DNA of 64,000 bases from Siphonodentalium dalli (lineage: Eukaryota > Mollusca > Scaphopoda > Gadilida > Siphonodentaliidae): positions 42,371,912 through 42,435,911 of the forward strand of contig CP136064.1 of assembly GCA_032622095.1 (NCBI GenBank), read 5' to 3'. The position numbers were made by a program, and so were the translations under genes. Position 1 is the first letter of the stretch. Each line of letters opens with the position of its first letter. Shown here piece by piece: positions 33,072-45,494 of this stretch. The notes beneath the pieces are model-generated. The model was not told where the DNA came from and searched no databases. It was given only the letters and a program-made list of their open reading frames with translations.

Positions 33072-33891
33072 TACAGTAATTCCCTAATTAATCGACTCCT
33101 TTAACCACAGCAGAATTATGGGTAACTTTTCAGTATTTAGTCGGAATTATAGCTTGTTGCCATTCATCGGAAAGCTCTCACCGAGAGCTTTCCGATGAAT
33201 GGCAACAAGCCATATTTCCGACTAAATCCTGAAAAGTTACCCATAATTATACCCCCACTTTCAAAGAAAATGGGGGGTATACTGGATTGACTGCATCTGT
33301 CCGTCCGTCCGTCACGCTTTCTCTCTCCGTCTGTCCGTCCGACCTCATAACTCAAACAACTATGAACCGATTTCAATAATTTTTTGTATGCAATCTCCTT
33401 AGGACGGTCTCTCCGCATGATGCTAATTGCGGTTCGGTCCGACTTTTCAAGTTACGCCTCTTTTTCAACTTATTTTGACTTAGAAAATTCTGTCCGACTT
33501 AATAACTTTAACAAATATGAACCGATTTCAATAATTTTTGGTATACATGCTTCTCATAATACCCTCTCTACATGATGTGGCTAGGGATTGGCTCAGACTG
33601 TTTTTCGTAATATTACACCTCATTTTCGACTTATTTTGACTTAGAAAATTCTGTCTGACTTAATAACTTTAACAAATATGAACCGATTTGAATAATTTTT
33701 TCTGTACAAGCTTCTTGTGACACCATATCGATATTATTTCTCCGAATTTTTCTTTAAAGTTAAAAATCTTTTTTGTTGAGATTACGGATAATGCGGGTTG
33801 AATTTGCCACGGTGGGGGTATGCTAGCACTCGAGTGCACACCTCTTGTTCTGCTGTGGTTAAAGGAGTCGATTAATTAGGGCATTACTGTA
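33072..33891. mobile_element. Tc1/mariner-like foldback MITE, copy 8, split by nested element
   Basis: TA-flanked; left arm and most of the right arm 33072-33248, right terminus 33848-33891. The break falls inside CATAATT/CTGCTGTGG of the right arm. Confidence 0.88.
33249..33847. mobile_element. ATACCCCC...CTCTTG element, short copy
   Basis: 599 bp, flanked by TT on both sides (33247-33248, 33848-33849). CTGTCCGTCCGTCCGTC tract, then about three tandem units with CAAATATGAACCGATTT and ACTTATTTTGACTTAG; tail GGTGGGGGTATGC, ACACCTCTTG. Confidence 0.88.
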
Positions 33892-35217
33892 GCAGGGAGA
33901 GTAAAATAACATTCTTGTTTCGCAAATTGTCAGGGACCAGAGTAGAGGGCTGGCAAGCCTGAGTTTAGTGTGCCTGTTATTTGCAGAATGAGGTCCCCAG
34001 AGGGTGAATTTAGTGAAGCTATCGAGCATAGCGGGCTAGCATCACCAAATTCACCCTCTGGGGACCTCATTCTGCATGGACTCCGATTGAAGTTCCCAAA
34101 TGGTGAATATTGTCATGTACACACATTGGGAACCTCGATTATGCAATGTGTCGCCTGCCAATTTGAGGATATAGAGAAACTAAACTAAAAAAGAAGCTAT
34201 TGTCATCGTCCAAACAGTCTGATATGATTATATATAAGCATGGCAATACACCTGCCTGACATATCGTGTGTAGTAGGAAGTTATTGGTTCAATCTTGTGG
34301 ACACGAAATAGATTCAAAGAAAGCTTTAAACAGCTGACCTCATTACCTTTTAGTTTCCTGTTGAGCATGTGACGTCACATGCTATGTCAATAATTTGAAG
34401 CACACACTGAATGAATTAGTACAGTCGTGATCAGAACTGTCTTCAATAATGACCAACGTGAGGAGAGGCATAATTAGCTTTTTTGTCTGTGGGGGACAAT
34501 ACGGTGAAGTAGTCCCAAATTGCACTTATTTTTTTTCGCTCCGCAAGTCGCCATTGTTATAGTGATGCTCTCATTACAAGTTACAGCATACACAATGAAA
34601 TATGCTTAGCTCCACATTGAACTTGGGGACGGTCTCACGAAACAGAAATTGAGTAGGCGGAACTATAAAAGCTTCCCAGTTTGTTAAAAGACAATAGGTG
34701 TGACCAATGGGAATTTGGAAAATCTCAGACAAATATGACAGCAATTTTTATCCATCAATCTAAATCTAGTTAATAATCATCACCATGCCATACGTTGTCG
34801 CAACTTACAAGTATTCAATCAAGACTTTTACACCGCGTACAAGTGTTCCACACACGGTCATAAGTTACTCTGAGTCGGCACCTTTGATCTCTTTGTCAAA
34901 ACAACTACTGGTATACATCAAAGGCAATGCATAACTGACATCGGTGGAAATACTTTCGCGACAGTGTGCATATATTTCTTTGATGTATTTGGCTTTGAAA
35001 CTATTCCAGGATAGGGAGTGCAATGAGTGTATATAGGTCCATTATGGGAAGAAACATGCAATATATGTAAACATCGGAATTGGAAATCGGCCGATTGTGC
35101 CTCCTGTTATCGGAAATCCGTCCGATGGGCTTTTTCATTATCGGAACATCACTACTAATAAACCAAAACTAAACCCACTTTCAGCAACAAACAAGATAAA
35201 ACAGTGAACTGTCATAA
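33892..35217. other. Intergenic, mostly unrecognised
   Basis: A hAT-like MITE piece at 33954-34190. Around 34235-34330 GGTTCAATCTTGTGG resembles a pol III B box, too weak for a SINE call. The rest is AT-rich with no supported exon. Confidence 0.45.
33954..34190. mobile_element. hAT-like MITE fragment
   Basis: Left end CAAGCCTGAGTTTAGTGTGC and palindromic GAGGTCCCCAGAGGGTGAAT block; the right half resembles 48340-48430 (GGGAACCTCGATTATGCAAT) and lacks the terminal repeat. Confidence 0.65.
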
Positions 35218-35304
35218 AGTTTATTTAGTGACACTATCCCGCATAGCAGGCTAGCATCACCAAATTCACCCTCTGAGGACCTCATTCTGCCTCATCTTCT
35301 TGAT

Positions 35305-35980
35305 CATGCCCACAAATGTTTTCAGCATCTGAGATTGCATTCTCATCCTCTATGGTCAGGAAAATAATAAGTGTAAAGTGCGTTGAAACAAATTTACTGT
35401 GGAATGCACTATCAAAATGGTTTTAAAAAATTGACTGAAAAATGATTGAACACAAGCTTGGACAAAGTCGCGTCCACGGATGGACGGACGAGCAAATTCC
35501 AGTATACCCCACATGTATGTGAATCAGTAAAATAGCAGTGTGTAAGTCGGTTACACACCTCAATATAGGTTGTCCACTAAAAAGAACAACCTGGATTGAG
35601 CAAATTACTTGTTCCTCTTGGTGGACAACATATATCCTGAGGTGTGTAACGGACTTACACACTGCTGTTTTACTAATTCACATACATTGGTATATACTGG
35701 AATATATGTGGGGAATACGTGGATGTGACTTTATCCGAGCTTGTGTTCCATAATTTTTCAGTCAATTTTTTTAAAACTTGGCACAGATATTAGTAACATG
35801 AGAACCAGTGATTTATGAGGTCCGTCCAAATTTGTTTTAGTGGAGTTATTCAACTTATGAAATAATTTGCAACCCTGTAATTTTGTATTACGTCATTTAG
35901 TGGTAAATGTTTTTGAAACTTGGAAAATAATTGGTATAGCCAATCCTGAGTTTAGTGTGTCTGTCATTTGCAGAATGAGG
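35305..35980. repeat. Large foldback repeat
   Basis: Arms include GTTACACACCTCAATATAGG, GACTTTATCCGAGCTTGTG and TTTTTCAGTCAATTTTTTT AAA with complements on the left side (35398-35600 against 35600-35773). The same family recurs at 37870-39200. Confidence 0.7.
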
Positions 35981-36655
35981 TTCCCAGAGGGTGAATTTAG
36001 TGTTGTTATCCCACATAGAGGGCTAGCATAACCAAATTCACCCTCTGGGAACCTCATTCTGCTGAGATGTAAGCAGAATGAGGTCCCCAGAGGGTGAATT
36101 TGGCGATGCTAGCCCGCTATGCAGGGTAGCATCACTAAATTCACCCTCTGGGGACCTCATTCTGCAAATGACAGACACACTATTTCAAGGCTTGGCCAAT
36201 CCTGAGTTTAGTGTGCCTGTCATTTGCAGAATGAGGTCCTCAGAGGTCGAATTTAGTGACGCTATCCCGCATAGCAGGCTACCATCACCAAATTCACCCT
36301 CTGGGGACCTCAATCTGCTTAGGCCTCATCTTCTCTGGAAAGTTACTTTATTATCAAATTTCTATAGAAACTTCTTCACCTATTTCTTTTTTAGTTTAGT
36401 TTCTCTATATCCCCAAATTGGCAGATGACACATTGCATAATCGAGGTTCACAATGGATGTACATCCCAATATTCACCATTTGGGGACCTCAATCTGAGGC
36501 TATGTCTCCCATAGCAGATGAGGCCTAAGCAGAATGAGGACCCAGAGGGTTAATTTGGTGATGCTAGCTTTCCGTGTGGGATAGCGTCACTATTTCGACC
36601 TCTGGGAACCTCATTCTGCAAATGACTGGTACACTAAACTCAGACTTGGCTACAA
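35941..36655. mobile_element. Cluster of hAT-like MITE modules
   Basis: Several head-to-head GAGGTCCCCAGAGGGTGAAT / AAATTCACCCTCTGGGGACC blocks in a row, with an internal CAAGGCTTGG at 36187-36196 and a right end ACTAAACTCAGACTTGG. Probably two or more overlapping insertions. Confidence 0.65.
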
Positions 36656-36928
36656 GTTATTTCACTCCCTGTTAAATTGATTGCTCAAAAACTCATGTGC
36701 TGTCTCGGTGGTGATAGGTCACCGTCTCACGGATGGATTTGCTATTAGTGTCTGGTGAATATTAAACCCTTTCATTACTGAATGGATTCACCTATTCAGT
36801 TCTAATAGGATATGTTGGAATTGTCCATTACATATTTGTATAAATCCACCTAATTGTAACAAGAGTGTCCCAATGGTGTCACCTTGGACAAGAGACATTG
36901 GTTGTAACTGTCTCGCACCACTGATGTG

Positions 36929-37543
36929 TTGACCCTTTCATGACGGGAGCTGCGCTGGTGCAGCATTAAGGATCATGTGCCAGTGCAATTTCTTATATAT
37001 ATGATCTCCCATAAGATGGTTTGATTGTCTATCTATGACCCCATATCAAACTTTTCTTACAAAGGAAATGCCGAAACAAGTTCCAGATATCAAGATTACA
37101 TGACCATAATGAGCTTTAGCAATGAAGAATTTCGACATTAGATTAACAAATTCATCACAGGAGGTGCGCAGGTACAGCATTAAAGATCCTGTGCCAGCTC
37201 CCTATGGGAGACTCACATTTATAAGAGACTGCATTGGCACAACAGGGTTTTCACCAAATTTTAGGAAGCTCCAGTCATGGACAGGCCTTGAAATAGAGTG
37301 TCTGTCATTTGCAGAATGAGGTCCCCAGAGGGTGAATTTAGTGATGCTACCCCGCATAGCGGGCTAGCATCACCAAATTCACCCTCTGGGAACCTCATTC
37401 TGCTGAGATGTAAGCAGAATGAGGTCCCCAGAGGGTGAATTTGGTGATGCTAGCCCGCTATGCGGGGTAGCCTCACTAAATTCACCCTCTGGGGACCTCA
37501 TTCTGCAACACACTATTTCAAGGCTTGGTCATGGTAGGGTTAA
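36929..37543. mobile_element. TTAA-family MITE (CATGACGGGAGC type) split by hAT MITE
   Basis: Left end GACCCTTTCATGACGGGAGC, body with palindrome halves near 36990 and 37200, right end GGAAGCTCCAGTCATGG, then the hAT MITE, then AGGGTTAA at 37536-37543. Confidence 0.75.
37282..37527. mobile_element. hAT-like MITE with 8-bp target duplication
   Basis: Ends CAGGCCTTGAAATAG and CTATTTCAAGGCTTG. Flanks GTCATGGA (37274-37281) and GTCATGGT (37528-37535). Confidence 0.85.
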
Positions 37544-37828
37544 CCCTTTACCCAACAAACCGGCCAAAACTGGCCAAATAAAGCTTCAACAGCCTAAAAT
37601 ATCTTCGGTCTGTCTCAATAGAACCATATGGATATCATTGGAACCGGCTCCTTGACCACATTGTGATAGTTACAGTTATGCCCTGTGCCAATGCATTCTC
37701 TTATATATGCGAGTCGACCATAGGTCGCCTCGCATATATAAGAGAATGCATTGGCCTAAAATAATGGTCGACTCGCATATATAAGAGAATGCATTGGCAC
37801 AGGGCCATTCTGTTGGGTAAAGGGTTAA
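37540..37828. mobile_element. TTAA-flanked MITE (ACCCAACA type)
   Basis: TTAACCCTTTACCCAACA to TGTTGGGTAAAGGGTTAA. Palindrome 37688-37754 followed at once by a half palindrome 37765-37799. Its left TTAA is shared with the right end of the preceding element. Confidence 0.88.
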
Positions 37829-37959
37829 ATGAATACCAGGCTGGGAGTTGATGTATATTGTTTTTAGGCTAATCCTGATATGCCCACAAATTTCCTTGAC
37901 ATCAGAGATTGTATTCTCATCCTCTATGGTCAGGAAAATAAAAGGCCACTAGGCCACAG

Positions 37960-38690
37960 TGTCCCCCGAACCGGTGGCTTCATTTGGAGCGGAGGCTTTG
38001 TAGAAGTATACTATATGGATAAGACACTTGTGCATTGTCTCATTACTGACATGCATACAAATAACCAAATCTTAAAAAAATTCTTAAAGTCAAAATATAA
38101 CTTCAAATTGGCACAAAATGAAGAAAATTACAAGAAAAATTGAATTTTCTAAGTCGAAAAGCCCATAACTCTGAGAAAAATCATCGGATCAAACTCAAAT
38201 TCGAACTTGACCTGTATCTTGATATGACTGATCCACATATTTGCAATTAAAGGATCCAAACTTGAGATATCATCCGGAAACCGAAAAAGTGAGAAATTTT
38301 CTATGTAAAACAAGTCAAAAAAGGGCCACAACTCTCGCAAAAATGGGCGGAGCATACCCATATTCGAACTTGACCTGTACATAGGGCTGATAAACTCACA
38401 TACCAAATTTGGTTCAGATATGATCACAAACTGAAGTTAATCATCCGGAAACCAGAAAATTACAAGATTCTAAGTAAAAAAAGGGCCATAACTCTCGCAA
38501 AAATGGGCGCAGCAAACCCATATTCGAACTTGACCTGTATGTTGGTCTGATAAACTCACATATGAAATTTGCTTTTGATCTAATAACCGAAACTAAAGTT
38601 ATCATCCGGAAACCATTTCCGGACGCACGCAATGACGGACGGACACCGGCTATTTTAATAGTCACCCGAATTTTTTTTTTTCGGGGGACA
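37960..38690. mobile_element. Element with TGTCCCCCGAA inverted ends
   Basis: TGTCCCCCGAA at the left and TTCGGGGGACA at the right, inside a copy of the 35305 repeat that lacks this insert. The body has tandem units with ACTCTCGCAAAAATGGGCGG and TTCGAACTTGACCTGTA. No coding region. Confidence 0.55.
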
Positions 38691-39200
38691 ATAATAAGGG
38701 TAAAGATCATTGAAACAGATTTACTGTGGAATGCACCTTAAAAATGGTATTTAATGGTTACACACCTCAATATAGGCTGTCCAACAAAAGGAACACCCTG
38801 GATTGAAGGAACTCCCTGGATTGAAGGAACACCCTGGATTGAGCAAATTACTCGTTGTTCCTCTTGGTGGACAACCAATATACTGAGGTGTGTAACCGAC
38901 TTACACACTGCTGTTTTACTGATTCACATACATGTGGGGTATACTGGAATATATGTGGGGTATACGTGAACGTGACTTTGTCCGAGCTTCTGATCCATCA
39001 TTTTTCAGTCAATTTTTTTAAGACTTGGCACAGATATTAGTAACATGAGAACCAGTGATTATGAGGTCTGTCCAAATTTGTTTTAGTGGAGTTATTCCCG
39101 TTTTTCAACTTATGATCTATTTTGCAAACCTGTTTTTTTGTCCGAGCTTGTATTGTTTCATTTAGTGGTCAATGTTTTCGAAACTTGGCACAATTATTGA
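38691..39200. repeat. Second copy of the 35305 foldback family
   Basis: GTTACACACCTCAATATAGG, then a triplicated 15-base GGAACACCCTGGATTGA-type unit, then GAGGTGTGTAACCGACTTAC; matches 35530-35880. Confidence 0.7.
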
Positions 39201-39591
39201 CAATCACCTGCAATTTTGACAATCACTTGCAATTTTGAAATTCGTTAATTTTTTTTAAACTATTGTTATCAGTAGTTATCCCTCTTTTCGACGTAGAAAT
39301 GTCATTTTGTGCAAGCTTGTATTCCTTCATTTCCCGGTCAATTTCTATGAAACTAGGATATTTTGTGTATTTATCAACTATATTTTCCATGCTACCAAAT
39401 TACGGATACATAATTTTAGGATCGAAAAAGCATCTCCTTTTATTATGTCTGCCATTTGTGCAGCCCATGTGCCTTAGTCCCATTAGGACAGTCACACCTC
39501 TAGTTTTGTCATAACTCATATTTCAAAACATTTGGAAAATCCTATAAGTTACCCTTTCTAATTTAATATCTGCTTGACACCAAATATTGTA

Positions 39592-39622
<31 letters not shown>

Positions 39623-41621
39623 AGTAGTAGTATCTTCAATATATTCACATACATTTATTTTATATACTCACTCAAATATTGCGGGGGTATACAGTACTGG
39701 ATTATATGTGTGCATCTGTTCGAGCAGATATCTCGGACACTGGGGATCTGAATGAAATTTTATTTGTATGTTCACCATCACAAGGGCTACCTAGGAGTAT
39801 ATAGTGTGCTGTTCACATTTGTATCTTCAAGTGAATGGTGGGTAGAGCCCGAAGCCGCCATCATACGCCGCCGCCGCCAGCCATATTGGCCACAAGCCGC
39901 CGCCAGCCATATTATTTCTAACGCCAGCCACATTTAAAAATCTCAGCCGCCGGAATTGTAAAATGGCTGAGCCGTGTGCATGGGCTTATATCAAGCACAA
40001 CTGAACTGTGAATCGCAAAGAACTAAACCGCATTGCCTAATATTGGCATACTCGCATGGACACGGCATGGTTGTTATATTATCAGAACACATGGCCCCTT
40101 AATGTGGAATAGACTATCCCAATGCATGCTTTCATATAACTGAATGGGCGCATCCATTCGGTATTGAAAGGGTTAAAATATAAATTGTTTATATCGACAA
40201 CACCAAGTCTCAGACATCACTTGCATTTGTCAATATATACACATAAGAATAGAAATAGTTTGAAATATTATACATCATTACTATCGGGTTCATCATTCAA
40301 TGATGCATTCATATATCGTAAGATGGCAGTGATAATAGCAGTCTGAAGTCGACAGAACACAATGTAACTACTTATACCGATTAGATGGGAAACTACATAG
40401 TATATCCATGCCAGTCCTTCGTAAATTTTCGCCATAATGGAAAAGCCTAACATCAAAAGATTACGTGTGGTCTGGAATTCTACGGGTTCACCACAAACGC
40501 TAAAAAAAACGCATCTATATAACCGGTAACAGGGGATTAGGAACATTTCGGAAACGAAAATACGCTGAATGATAACATCTCAGCCGGCTGAGCCGCCATA
40601 TTTCGTCAGCCACGAACGTCGTGACTGAGCCGGCTTAGCTAGCTAACCAGCCACGAAAATCGGTTGAGCCAGCCATGAAAACTATTTGTCGTGGCTTCGG
40701 GGTCTAATGGTGGGTATACTGGATTACAAGTTCAGTCCTCCATCCATCCGCCTGTCATTCCATCTGAGGTGAGGTTTCAGCCATAGGTTATCAGATCTCA
40801 ATAAAATTTGGTATGGATGTTTGCCATCATGTGGGCTTTGAGAGAAATATCCAATGATGTTACTCGCATTTTCCATCTAGAGTTATTTCTCTTTGTTTTT
40901 ATGAAAATATTGATTTTTTAACGTCTGTCCAATACTATGGCTGAGATACCTGTTCGGACAGACGAAAAATCATAGGTTGATATTTGGGAAAGATGTGTTG
41001 GCCATCAGGAGGGCTTGGAAAGAACTCATTGATGTGATCAAGAATGGTCATGGTTCAGTGATTTTTGACAGGGTATGACCACACTAGGCAGTATGATATG
41101 TGGGGGTATGCACCGTGTCAATTCTAAAAGCTATTTATTCTTTCTCTGGAAATATTTGTCCGTCAGTATATCTCAACCATGGGTTATTAGATCTGGACTG
41201 GAATTTTATCTTTGACTTGTTTGGGACTAAACTTGTTCTGCATGCAGCAGAGACCTGTCATTCTTGAAAATAAGCATGATTTTGTTTACGTCCTCACCAT
41301 GTAATAATTACGTCCTCACCATGTAATAATTACATCCTCACCATGTAATAATTACGTCCTCACCATGTAATAATTGACTAACATCCATCTCATTGAGACA
41401 TTGTCGTGAGGGCCACAAATGCAGTTTTGTAGTGCTAAAGTTGATATCAAATCACCATATTTATTTGTAAGCATAATGTGATTAATCTGCACCTAAGACC
41501 ATTTAAACTAAATACCTGTGTTCTCAAGCAATTACATGTACTAGAAGAAAATTGGATGAGTGAAGGAAGCTTTTTATTTTTTTCTCAAGAATTCTAGAAA
41601 ATTATGGATGTATATGTAATT
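39201..41621. other. Intergenic repeats, no gene
   Basis: A 29-base poly-C at 39594-39622. 39680-41120 resembles the ATACCCCC family: GGGGGTATACAGTACTGGAT, then GGGTATACTGGATTACAAGT, then GTGGGGGTATGCACCGTG; both copies are diverged and cut. 40540-40700 is rich in CAGCCGGCTGAGCC-like motifs. 41299-41378 has four 22-bp units. Confidence 0.55.
41299..41378. repeat. 22-bp tandem repeat, four copies
   Basis: Unit ACGTCCTCACCATGTAATA plus ATT, repeated with one C/T change. Confidence 0.9.
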
Positions 41622-42045
41622 TTAAAGGAACTCAATCCGATTAAGCACTCCTAAATTACTATTTGTTTGGCTTCAGGGGTAAAAAATATTTGATTCGAGT
41701 CGAGGAACCCACCCATCAAAGCTCAAAGTGATCAGATATTGATTTTTGAAGTTTGTTATTTCTCGAGATGTGTACTGATAATTATCCCAGAAACACTTAT
41801 TCAAACGGACGAAGATGGATAACTCTAAAATCAAGTGGTAATAATAACGCAATTTTGACCGAGACCATCCTTTTGACGGCGTGTTTCTGGGCCACAAACA
41901 ATAGAAATAACAAACTTCAAAAAAAGTATATCTGATCACTCTGAGCTTTGATGGGTAGGTTCCTCGACTCGAATCAAATATTTTTTACCCCCCGAAACCA
42001 AAGAAATAGTAATTATGAGGGTCTGATCGGGTTGAGTACCTTTAA
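41622..42045. mobile_element. GGTACTCAATCCGA-family foldback MITE
   Basis: TTTAAAGGAACTCAATCCGA to GGGTTGAGTACCTTTAA; complementary arms with GATTCGAGTCGAGGAACCCA. Confidence 0.82.
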
Positions 42046-43431
42046 GGTAAAAAAAATCCTACTATTTTTCAAGAAATGTATAGAATCTATCCTCTAATGC
42101 CTTTTAATCATTATTTCTTGAACAGAAACCTATTTAAATTTCTAATTGCGGATATATGTGTGATGAGAGAAGTGCCTGAGAACACAGTATTTGTTATTTA
42201 TTTGATCTAATCATTATGTTCATAATGTTTGTTCATTCATTTTGTACAATATCACAATTTTTATCAAATAAAACATCACTGGAAAATATTAATATCTACT
42301 TGTCACTCCATCGTGCCGAGTATTATGTGAAAGTATATGAAATTTAACATCATTAATGAGTTTTTAGAGGATTATTAAAGGCACGGATGGCCTTCGTTAT
42401 AGGTTATAATTTAGAAATAACAGTTACCAAATTATGAAAATTTCCTTAAGAATATACCAATAGTATAGTGATAGTATGAATGAGATAATATCCACGGCAG
42501 CACGGCTCACACTTTATGTGAGCCTGAGTGTTTGTTTATATACAGCACGTTAATAGTGAGCGATAAGTAAAACACTCAAAACTGTGGCAATTTTTTTAGG
42601 AGAGTGGTTCAGTGACCCATCCAACACCGAAATCCTAAGATGCGAGGATTAGCAAACGCTATTCCGGTGTGTTGTAAACAAATTGGTGGCATTTCTAACC
42701 AAAGGTCATTTGTAGTGGGATATCCCCGGTGTTGAGTGTTTTGCTTATCGCATACTCTTTATGCACTGTTTGTTTACATAACATGCAGTTTGTTTACATA
42801 ACACAGAGTACTAACATGAAAATAACATGCAGTTTACATGATATTTATGATTCATATAAGATCAAAGTTTGTCTATAATATAATATTCTTTCTGTTTATG
42901 GCGGTTTAAATAAATTTGACTATTTTAACAGCAATACCCACTGCCAACGCTTACTGTATCTTTAATTGCAACTAAAGTTTTAAATTTGGAAACTTTGTAT
43001 TCTTGGAGTTTGTGTTCTGTGAGCTTCGACATTGGAAGCTGTTGAAGTACAGTTTAGGAATATGACATCAGGGAGATATTCCAATGAATAATTGTGCTGG
43101 GGCAGGGTTGATGCTCTCAAGGATGGGTAAAATTCAAGGCAATATTCTAGGCCATTTTGCAACAATTTCGAGAGGTTTTCAAGCCCCTATATAAACCAAA
43201 TTCAAGGAATTTCAAGGCTATGCATCACATTCCGTTGTGTCACCAAACATTAATTTCAACATCAGAACTTATACCGAAATTATGGTATGTTATGTACTAA
43301 CTGTTGATTGGGCATCCCCTTTTGTTTACCAAGACAATGTCATGTGGGTCGCAGAACCAACAGTGGCATTATGGGAGGTTTTTTTTATTTTTAAGTGGCT
43401 TCAAATGTCATATTACACTTTTGCTGTGCCA
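42046..43431. other. No gene recognised; possible small TIR element at 42552-42760
   Basis: GCGATAAGTAAAACACTCAA and its near-complement TTGAGTGTTTTGCTTATCGC bracket about 200 bp. Otherwise AT-rich. Confidence 0.45.
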
Positions 43432-43436
43432 TTTTT

Positions 43437-44405
43437 AGCTCAACTTTACTTTACAAAGTAAAGTTTGAGCTATTGCCATGGGTTAGCGTCCATCGTCCGT
43501 GTGTCAACAATTTCCTTCGGCGCGCCCTACAGGCCGCATCCCTCATCCGATCTTCACCAAACTTCATATGTAGTTGCAGGGTGACCTATAGATGGGAGCT
43601 ATAAAAAATTTCCGAATTTCGATGAAAAACATAGCCGCCAGCAGCCATTAAAATTTTGCAGGCACAATTGTGATCACCTGTAGATGGGAGCTATCAAATT
43701 TGAACGATTTGTGATGAAAAACATGGCCGCCATCTTGGAATTTACTCTTTGTATGACTGAATCCTATGGCACACCCTACACGCCAATTCTCTCATCCGAT
43801 CATCACCAAACTTTGGGGTGACCTCTAGATGGGAGCCTCCTATTTTGACAGAAATTTGTTAAAAAACATGGCTGTCAGCAGCCGTCTTGGATTTCAAATT
43901 TAAATCCATCGGCACGCCCCGCAGACCACATTTATTGGAGAATTGATTTGAAAATTTACAGGCACGTTTAGAATCACCTCTAGATGGGAGCTATCAAATT
44001 TGAACAATTTTCGATGAAAAGGATGGCTGCTGGTAGCCATCTTGGATTTTACTCTTTGCATGACTAAATCCTTTGGCACACCCCACAGACCTCATCCCTC
44101 ATCTGATCATCACCAAACTTCATACGGATCTTCGGGGTAACCTCTAGATGGGAGCCTCCTATTTTGACCGAAATTCATTGAAAAACATGGCCACCAGCAG
44201 CCATCTTGGAATTTCTTATGGTATCAGATGGTATGACTAAATCCTTTGGCACACACTACAGACCCCCCCCCCCCCCCCCATTCCTCATCTGATCATCACC
44301 AAACTTCATATGAATCTTCAGGGTGACCTCTAGTTTACTTTCCTTCTATATCATTCTACTCATTTGCTCAGCAAAAAAAATATCTTCTTCCGAAGTTGAG
44401 CTACA
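43437..44405. repeat. Interspersed repeat with AGCTCAACTTTA start and tandem body
   Basis: Starts AGCTCAACTTTACTTTACAA, with a small palindrome on AAAGTAAAGT, and ends CCGAAGTTGAGCTAC. The body has diverged units of about 230 bp with CCTCTAGATGGGAGC and ATGGCCGCCATCTTGG. Short open frames inside are not genes. Confidence 0.65.
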
Positions 44406-44562
44406 GTGTCATTGACACTTTCATTGTAAAAGAGTTTGTTTGACTTCATATGAGAGTCAAGCATCACCTCTCCCATTTTTTGTGACACTGATCATAGTTA
44501 GAACTTGAAGTTTGAGTCAACTTTGACACAGTTTCTGAGTTTGCATTTTGCAGTACACAAGT

Positions 44563-45494
44563 TAGTCCCAGTCTTCTTGTACTAAAACCAGCTAAGATAT
44601 TGGGATGGCGATTTGCTGTTTTTAGTCCCAGCCCGCTTGCATACCAATCCTATCACACGAGTTACGCCCACGATCTGTGGCGGGAATCTGTGGTGTATTT
44701 TACTCGATTTACCTAATGAATCAATACATGATGCTATATACATCGGAAAGAGAGACATATTATGGTCATAATGGTGTATAATAATCTAACTTTCATGTTA
44801 AATTACGCATAGAATATTCCGGTTGATTGTCACCAACATCGCTGTTTTTTCTGTTTGTTTACTTGACTGAAAGCCGAACTCAGGTTCCGAAGAACTTCGG
44901 CATTGTCCGGTGTTTGTTTTGGCCGAGACGAATTTCGATACAAACAAAATGGCGGCCCCCATGATATTCTAATGGTCATTGTGTTTACACTGTTTTAAAC
45001 TGTGAGATGGTTATAATTCCCGTAATTTATTTAATGTATTACATTTATATCTTCAATATGTATTTAATCTATGTAATAATTTATTTATTGTCACGTATAA
45101 TTACGATTACAATGGAGAATTCATCGTGCGTGGTTGATTGAAAATCTACGGAATATTTTCACCGGAAAATGCCGAACGCAGTTCGCAAGGTCAACTGAGT
45201 TCGCATACTTTAAAAAATATGTAAACACTGCGGCAAAAGTTTCTTTTCACATTAAATTACCGCTTTCAATTCACAACCGATGTGGGTTTCAGATCAAATA
45301 GCATGTCTTCTGCGGAAACTATCCGTTTATTGTAGCAATTGTGATATTTTATTTCATATAATTGTGGTTTTATTTGAGCGGGTCACTAACGATTAACTCG
45401 TGTCAAAGGAGACCATGGGCCTGGAACTCGGACTAAAGACCGGCACCTCCATCCCAATATCTTAGCCGGTTTTAGTACGAGAAGACTTGGACTA
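44563..45494. mobile_element. 932-bp TIR element with 9-bp target duplication
   Basis: About 45-bp inverted ends (TAGTCCCAGTCTTCTTGTAC left; TAGTCCAAGTCTTCTCGTAC from the right). Flanks TACACAAGT at 44554-44562 and 45495-45503. No transposase visible; ATGGCGGCC at 44950 is internal. The 9-bp duplication is compatible with Mutator-like elements, but the family is undecided. Confidence 0.88.

Noticed and set aside
39594-39622. 29-base poly-C as a special element
   Set aside because: A simple homopolymer; several shorter C runs occur here, and length is prone to sequencing error.
43237-43604. Hydrophobic + strand frames at 43237-43461 and 43395-43604
   Set aside because: They run into the palindromic start of an interspersed repeat; no motif.
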